NCBI RefSeq assembly: GCF_000423405.1
Contig: NZ_KE384013.1
Coordinates: 183,705-247,704 of the forward strand
DNA from: Mesonia mobilis DSM 19841
GTDB lineage: Bacteria; Bacteroidota; Bacteroidia; Flavobacteriales; Flavobacteriaceae
DNA: 64,000 bases
Direction of reading: 5' to 3'
A program made the position numbers and the translations under genes. Position 1 is the stretch's first letter; each line of letters begins with the position of its first letter. Shown one piece after another: positions 60,735 to 64,000 of this stretch. The notes beneath the pieces were generated by a model. It saw nothing but the letters and a program-made list of their open reading frames with translations, did not search any database and had not been told where the DNA came from.

Positions 60735-62021
60735 CTAATACTGAATCAACGCATCTTGTTTATCAAATAAATTCAGCTGATTATTATACGTATTTCTGAA
60801 TTTACTGCTCGAATTTTGCAAGATTAAACTTTTAATATTCATTGCTGAAAGGTCTTTTTTCTCCCAATCTTTCGAATTGCAAACCATAAAATATTTAGCG
60901 CGATTGAGCGCAACGCCGATTTTTTTTAAATGTTCCCAATTTAGATTCCGATATTTTCTAGCGCCTAAAATTTTGTAAACAGATTTCATTCCGAGTCCGG
61001 GTATTCTCGCCAGCATTTGCTTATCGGCTTTATTCACATCTACCGGGAATAAATGTAAATTTCGCAACGCCCAACCCAGTTTCGGGTCTACATCACTGTC
61101 GAGATTTGGATGTTCTTTGTTGAGTAATTCTTCAATAGAAAATCCGTAGAAACGCATTAACCAATCAGCTTGATACAATCGATTTTCTCGTAATAAAGGC
61201 ACATCGGTACCAATCGAAGGTAATCTGGGATCGTAACTCACCGGAATATAACCCGAATAATAAACCCGTTTCATCTGGTACTTTTTATAAAAATAAGCAG
61301 CGGTATACATCACTTGAGCATCGGTTTCGTTAGTCGCGCCGACAATCATTTGTGTGCTTTGCCCCGCGGGAGCAAATTTGGGAGTACTTTTAATGATTTT
61401 CTTTTCAGATTTGTGCCGAATAATTTCATCTTTTACCTTTTTCATAGGTTGAAGAAAATCTTTTCGGTCTTTATCGGGCGCTAGCAATTTAAGACCTTCT
61501 CGTGTGGGAATTTCAATATTCACAGAAAGCCGATCGGCATATAAACCTGCTTCGTGCATCAGCTCATCACTCGCTCCGGGAATTGATTTCAAATGAATGT
61601 AACCATTAAAATTTTCTTCTAACCGAAGCTTTTTGGCTACTTGCACCAAACGTTCCATCGTGGTGTCGGGACTTTTAAAAATACCTGAACTCAAAAAAAG
61701 TCCTTCAATATAATTTCGACGATAAAAATTAATCGTTAGATCGACTACTTCTTGCACTTTAAACGCTGCTCGTTGAATGTCATTACTTTTTCGAGTTATA
61801 CAATAAGCGCAATCGAAAATACAATGGTTGGTGAGCAAAATTTTTAATAAGGAAACACAACGCCCATCTTCGGTATAACTATGGCAAATACCCATTCCGC
61901 TAGAATCCCCAAGTCCTTTACCTTTATTTTGCCGTTTGCTTCCGCTGCTGGAACACGAAACATCGTACTTCGCAGCATCGGCAAGAATATTAAGTTTTTC
62001 TTTTATTCTATCAAAATTCAT
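60735..62021 (-). CDS. Putative DNA modification/repair radical SAM protein (TIGR03916)
   Basis: A 428-aa radical SAM enzyme. The cluster-binding Cys are C67, C71 and C74 in NHCIFDCAYCITRKSND; LFLSSGIFKSPDTTMERL and IHLKSIPGA are family blocks. A helix-hairpin-helix DNA-binding element appears at about 336-375 (MLARIPGLGMKSVYKILGARK). The pair with TIGR03915 is conserved in many bacteria and thought to repair or modify DNA. Divergent from an S24 repressor, which may regulate it. Confidence 0.93.
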   Translation of the reverse strand: MNFDRIKEKLNILADAAKYDVSCSSSGSKRQNKGKGLGDSSGMGICHSYTEDGRCVSLLKILLTNHCIFDCAYCITRKSNDIQRAAFKVQEVVDLTINFYRRNYIEGLFLSSGIFKSPDTTMERLVQVAKKLRLEENFNGYIHLKSIPGASDELMHEAGLYADRLSVNIEIPTREGLKLLAPDKDRKDFLQPMKKVKDEIIRHKSEKKIIKSTPKFAPAGQSTQMIVGATNETDAQVMYTAAYFYKKYQMKRVYYSGYIPVSYDPRLPSIGTDVPLLRENRLYQADWLMRFYGFSIEELLNKEHPNLDSDVDPKLGWALRNLHLFPVDVNKADKQMLARIPGLGMKSVYKILGARKYRNLNWEHLKKIGVALNRAKYFMVCNSKDWEKKDLSAMNIKSLILQNSSSKFRNTYNNQLNLFDKQDALIQY

Positions 62022-62048
62022 ATTGATATGGATATATTACAAACTTAT

Positions 62049-62101
62049 GGAATAATTCGTTAATTAGGGAAATAGTCCGATGAATAATTAGGATTTATTC
62101 C
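62049..62101. promoter_or_regulatory. Divergent promoter region with inverted GGAATAA/TTATTCC
   Basis: The 101 bp between the radical SAM and S24 repressor genes holds GGAATAA (62049-62055) and TTATTCC (62095-62101), a 7 bp inverted repeat 39 bp apart, and TAACTTTA (62109-62116), near the -7 consensus for the plus-strand gene. An operator is possible. Confidence 0.3.
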
Positions 62102-62122
62102 TTTAATTGTTAACTTTACGAT

Positions 62123-62884
62123 ATGGAATTAGGAATCGAGATTAAACGTTTTAAAGAAATAAGAGACGAAAATCAGTTTACACAAGCTGAATTTGCCGAG
62201 CGTCTTGGAGTAAAAAATACTACTGCCGATATAGAACGCGGTCGTACTAAACTCTCCGGAACGGTGGTGATGGAATTGTTGAAACAATTCAACATTAATC
62301 CACTTTGGTTATACGGGCAGAGTCATCAAAAGCATTTGCCATTGCATCAGGTCGACACCATGCCAAAAGTAATTACGGTCGATGTAGAAGATAACGAAAA
62401 TATTACGATGGTTAACCAAAAAGCTGCTGCCGGCTATCCGCATAATATTCAAGATGTAGATTGGTACCGACAGTTGCCGGCCTTCGATTTTCCGCTTCCA
62501 CAGTATAGAAACGCTACTTATCGTGGTTTTCAAGTAGAAGGAGATAGTATGATGCCGAATTTAAGGCCTGAAGATTGGGTGTTGGCAAAAGCCATCCCAA
62601 GTTTATCGGATGCGAGTGATCATAAAATTTATGTAGTCGTGATGTACGATACGGTGGTAGTAAAAAAATTACACAAATTAGCAGACCCTTCTAAAATACG
62701 ATTGGTTTCTTTAAATGAAGAATATGCTCCTTTTGAAGTGAAAGTTTCTGATATTCAAGAGTTGTGGCAAGTAACGAGTAAACTCACCTTTAGTTTAGAT
62801 GCGAACTCAGAAAATAGTATGCTTCGACAATTACAAGCTTCAATGGAAGAATTAAAATCACAGCTTAATTCTTTTAAACGATAA
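62123..62884 (+). CDS. XRE-S24 family LexA-like repressor
   Basis: A 253-aa regulator with an N-terminal Cro/CI-type HTH (FKEIRDENQFTQAEFAERLGVKNTTADIERGRTKLSG, about 10-46) and a C-terminal S24 peptidase domain. Ser142 in VEGDSMMP and Lys181/182 in VVVKKLH form the Ser-Lys dyad; the self-cleavage site is probably Ala103-Gly104 in KAAAGY. A C-terminal coiled-coil-like extension (MLRQLQASMEELKSQLNSFK) is unusual for LexA. It is likely to respond to DNA damage through RecA, and lies divergent from the radical SAM repair pair. Confidence 0.9.
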   Translation: MELGIEIKRFKEIRDENQFTQAEFAERLGVKNTTADIERGRTKLSGTVVMELLKQFNINPLWLYGQSHQKHLPLHQVDTMPKVITVDVEDNENITMVNQKAAAGYPHNIQDVDWYRQLPAFDFPLPQYRNATYRGFQVEGDSMMPNLRPEDWVLAKAIPSLSDASDHKIYVVVMYDTVVVKKLHKLADPSKIRLVSLNEEYAPFEVKVSDIQELWQVTSKLTFSLDANSENSMLRQLQASMEELKSQLNSFKR

Positions 62885-62885
62885 C

Positions 62886-62920
62886 AAAAAAGGCTTTCAA
62901 AATCTGAAAGCCTTTTTTAT
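62886..62920. terminator. Bidirectional terminator between convergent genes
   Basis: AAAAAGGCTTTCA and TGAAAGCCTTTTT form a 13 bp stem with T-runs on both strands, between the S24 repressor (+) and the NmrA-like gene (-). Confidence 0.9.
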
Positions 62921-62936
62921 GGAGATTATTTAAAAT

Positions 62937-63815
62937 TTACTTCCCATAAGTATCCGCTAAAAAAGTTTTTAAAGAAGTGGGTTCATTACCGGTGAAATCT
63001 CTGTAGGTTGTTGCTGTTTCATCAAATTCACCTTGAGCAATTCCTTTAGCAAACATCACAGTCATATCGATGGCCGGTTGAGGTACGCCATAACCTTGTA
63101 AAGTCTCTGCAAATTCTTCAGGATTTGGAGAAACATAATTAATTTCTGTTCCGCTTACTTCAGAAATAAGCGCTGCAATTTCAGCAAAGGTGAATGCTTT
63201 TTCGGCACTCACTTCGTAAGTTTTGTTTTCATGACCTTCACTGGTTAAAATTTCAGCAGCAAGAACAGCCATATCTTTTCTGGCCATAAATCCGGTTTTT
63301 CCATCTTTAGCAGGTAAGAAAAGCGTTTTACTTTCTAATAAATTCTCTCCGGCAAAAAGCGGGATGACTTCCATATATAAATTATGCTTTAAAATGGTGT
63401 AATCTAAAGAAGCATTCTTTAGAGCATCTTCGGCCGCTAAATGCCCTTTTGCTACGGGGTAAATCGGTGAATTTTCAGATTCATCTTTTCTACCGAAACT
63501 TGTATACACCACATGTTTTACACCTGCTTTTTCTGCAGCAGCAACAATGTTTTTGTGCTGAGCAACTCGCTTGTCTAAATCATTTCCCGAGATAAAATAG
63601 ATTTTTTCAACGCCACTAAAGGCTTTTTCTAACGAGCCTTCATCATCATAATTCCCTTCACGAATATCGATCCCTTTAGCTTGTAAAACTTCAGCTTTGT
63701 TGGTATCTCTTACTAAACCTGCGATTTGATTTGCTTCAATTTTGCTTAATAAGGCATCGATCACTAAACCTCCTAAATTTCCGGTAGCTCCGGTAATTAA
63801 AATTTTTCCTTTCAT
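62937..63815 (-). CDS. NmrA-like NAD(P)H-dependent oxidoreductase (QorB/YtfG type)
   Basis: A 292-aa atypical short-chain dehydrogenase with the Rossmann loop ILITGATGNLGGLVIDAL at the N-terminus and YTSFGRKDESENSPIYPVAKGHLAAEDAL, the family's replacement for the Tyr-x-x-x-Lys site. Relatives are QorB/YtfG quinone reductases. It is divergent from a truncated HxlR-type regulator, the same pairing as E. coli ytfG/ytfH, so redox or electrophile-inducible expression is likely. Confidence 0.9.
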   Translation of the reverse strand: MKGKILITGATGNLGGLVIDALLSKIEANQIAGLVRDTNKAEVLQAKGIDIREGNYDDEGSLEKAFSGVEKIYFISGNDLDKRVAQHKNIVAAAEKAGVKHVVYTSFGRKDESENSPIYPVAKGHLAAEDALKNASLDYTILKHNLYMEVIPLFAGENLLESKTLFLPAKDGKTGFMARKDMAVLAAEILTSEGHENKTYEVSAEKAFTFAEIAALISEVSGTEINYVSPNPEEFAETLQGYGVPQPAIDMTVMFAKGIAQGEFDETATTYRDFTGNEPTSLKTFLADTYGK

Positions 63816-63839
63816 AACTATAATTTATTTAAGTTTGTT

Positions 63840-63856
63840 ACTTACTTTTGGTAAGT
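63840..63856. promoter_or_regulatory. Candidate operator, ACTTAC-5-GTAAGT
   Basis: A perfect 6 bp inverted repeat (63840-63845, 63851-63856) lies 25 bp upstream of the NmrA-like start, between the two divergent genes. HxlR/QorR-type regulators bind palindromes of similar TTACT/AGTAA form, so this may be the site of the adjacent regulator. Confidence 0.5.
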
Positions 63857-63947
63857 CAAAGATATTTAGTAATTAAGTATTAAACAAGAAGGCACTAAAA
63901 AGTAAAGTAGTTACTTAGAGGTTAGTTTTATTGAAAATCAATGAATT

Positions 63948-64000
63948 ATGAGATCAGAAAATTTGAAAATTTTTGCGGAAGCAGAAACTTGTCCTGCCAG
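63948..64000 (+). CDS. Probable HxlR family regulator, 5' fragment
   Basis: The ATG at 63948 opens a frame of 17 residues (MRSENLKIFAEAETCPA) to the window end. The Cys-Pro placed about 15 residues in fits HxlR regulators, which sense oxidants or aldehydes through this Cys. Its divergent position with an NmrA-like reductase supports the call. Another ATG at 63941 is in a different frame and gives a less family-like peptide. Confidence 0.5.
   Translation, partial: MRSENLKIFAEAETCPA

Noticed and set aside
1-64000. CRISPR array, rRNA operon or known riboswitch
   Set aside because: No regularly spaced identical repeats with unique spacers, no rRNA core sequence and no recognised riboswitch were seen.

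Overview
The window looks like chromosome from an AT-rich marine member of the Flavobacteriaceae (Bacteroidota). Three things point there: SusC/SusD-type glycan uptake genes, Bacteroidota-style promoters (TTTG, 19 bp, TAnnTTTG) in front of two tRNA operons, and families typical of that group (BT_3928, DUF4293, DUF1599, DUF3667, a Rho with a long Asn/Lys-rich insert, a FolK-deoxynucleoside kinase fusion). The genus cannot be fixed from sequence alone; Zunongwangia, Salegentibacter or Gramella-like organisms would fit.

Layout. 1-5.6 kb is housekeeping: the 3' end of a folK-dNK fusion, a SpoU rRNA/tRNA methyltransferase, an aldo/keto reductase and mutS. Two related intergenic repeat copies and a hexanucleotide tract lie between the first genes. 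tRNA-Gly and tRNA-Leu follow. A 5.86 kb integrated element (5850-11707) starts at the 3' end of tRNA-Leu and is bounded by a perfect 68 bp direct repeat. All its genes are on the minus strand: a tyrosine integrase, a 46-aa basic protein, an unknown, an RteC-like protein, an excisionase-type HTH protein, an unknown, a possible replication initiator and two small unknowns. The integrase reading frame carries an in-frame amber codon at codon 46. A type IIG restriction-modification enzyme sits directly beyond the right attachment site.

15-22.5 kb is mixed: a small ribbon-helix-helix protein, an acetyltransferase, a glycerophosphodiesterase, a LacI regulator, and an FAD protein overlapping an AEC transporter. 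22.6-37.1 kb is a polysaccharide utilisation locus: membrane-spanning regulator, SusC, SusD, PKD surface glycan-binding lipoprotein, GH16 lipoprotein, terminator, GH3, second GH16. The two GH16 enzymes with laminarinase-type active sites plus a GH3 beta-glucosidase indicate beta-1,3-glucan (laminarin) use: surface binding and cutting, TonB-dependent import, and hydrolysis to glucose. Small acidic repeat lipoproteins flank the locus on both sides.

38-64 kb is mostly housekeeping: waaA, a DegT aminotransferase, a FadL-like porin with an unusual Tyr/Trp/Gly-rich lipoprotein, proS, two identical tRNA-Glu genes, rpsT, rho, truA, an ABC exporter, a broken DUF3667 gene, cdaA, folP, a BT_3928-tpiA-prmA-clpS stretch, a radical-SAM DNA repair pair facing an S24 repressor, and an NmrA-like reductase divergent from a truncated probable HxlR regulator.

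Most promising for follow-up: the tRNA-Leu element with its interrupted integrase; a hairpin repeat family (GTCAT-stem-ATCTC) with compensatory changes, one copy of which is translated inside the restriction enzyme; a structured intergenic element at 57.4 kb; a 41-aa ORF with its own terminator; and the doubly broken DUF3667 gene.
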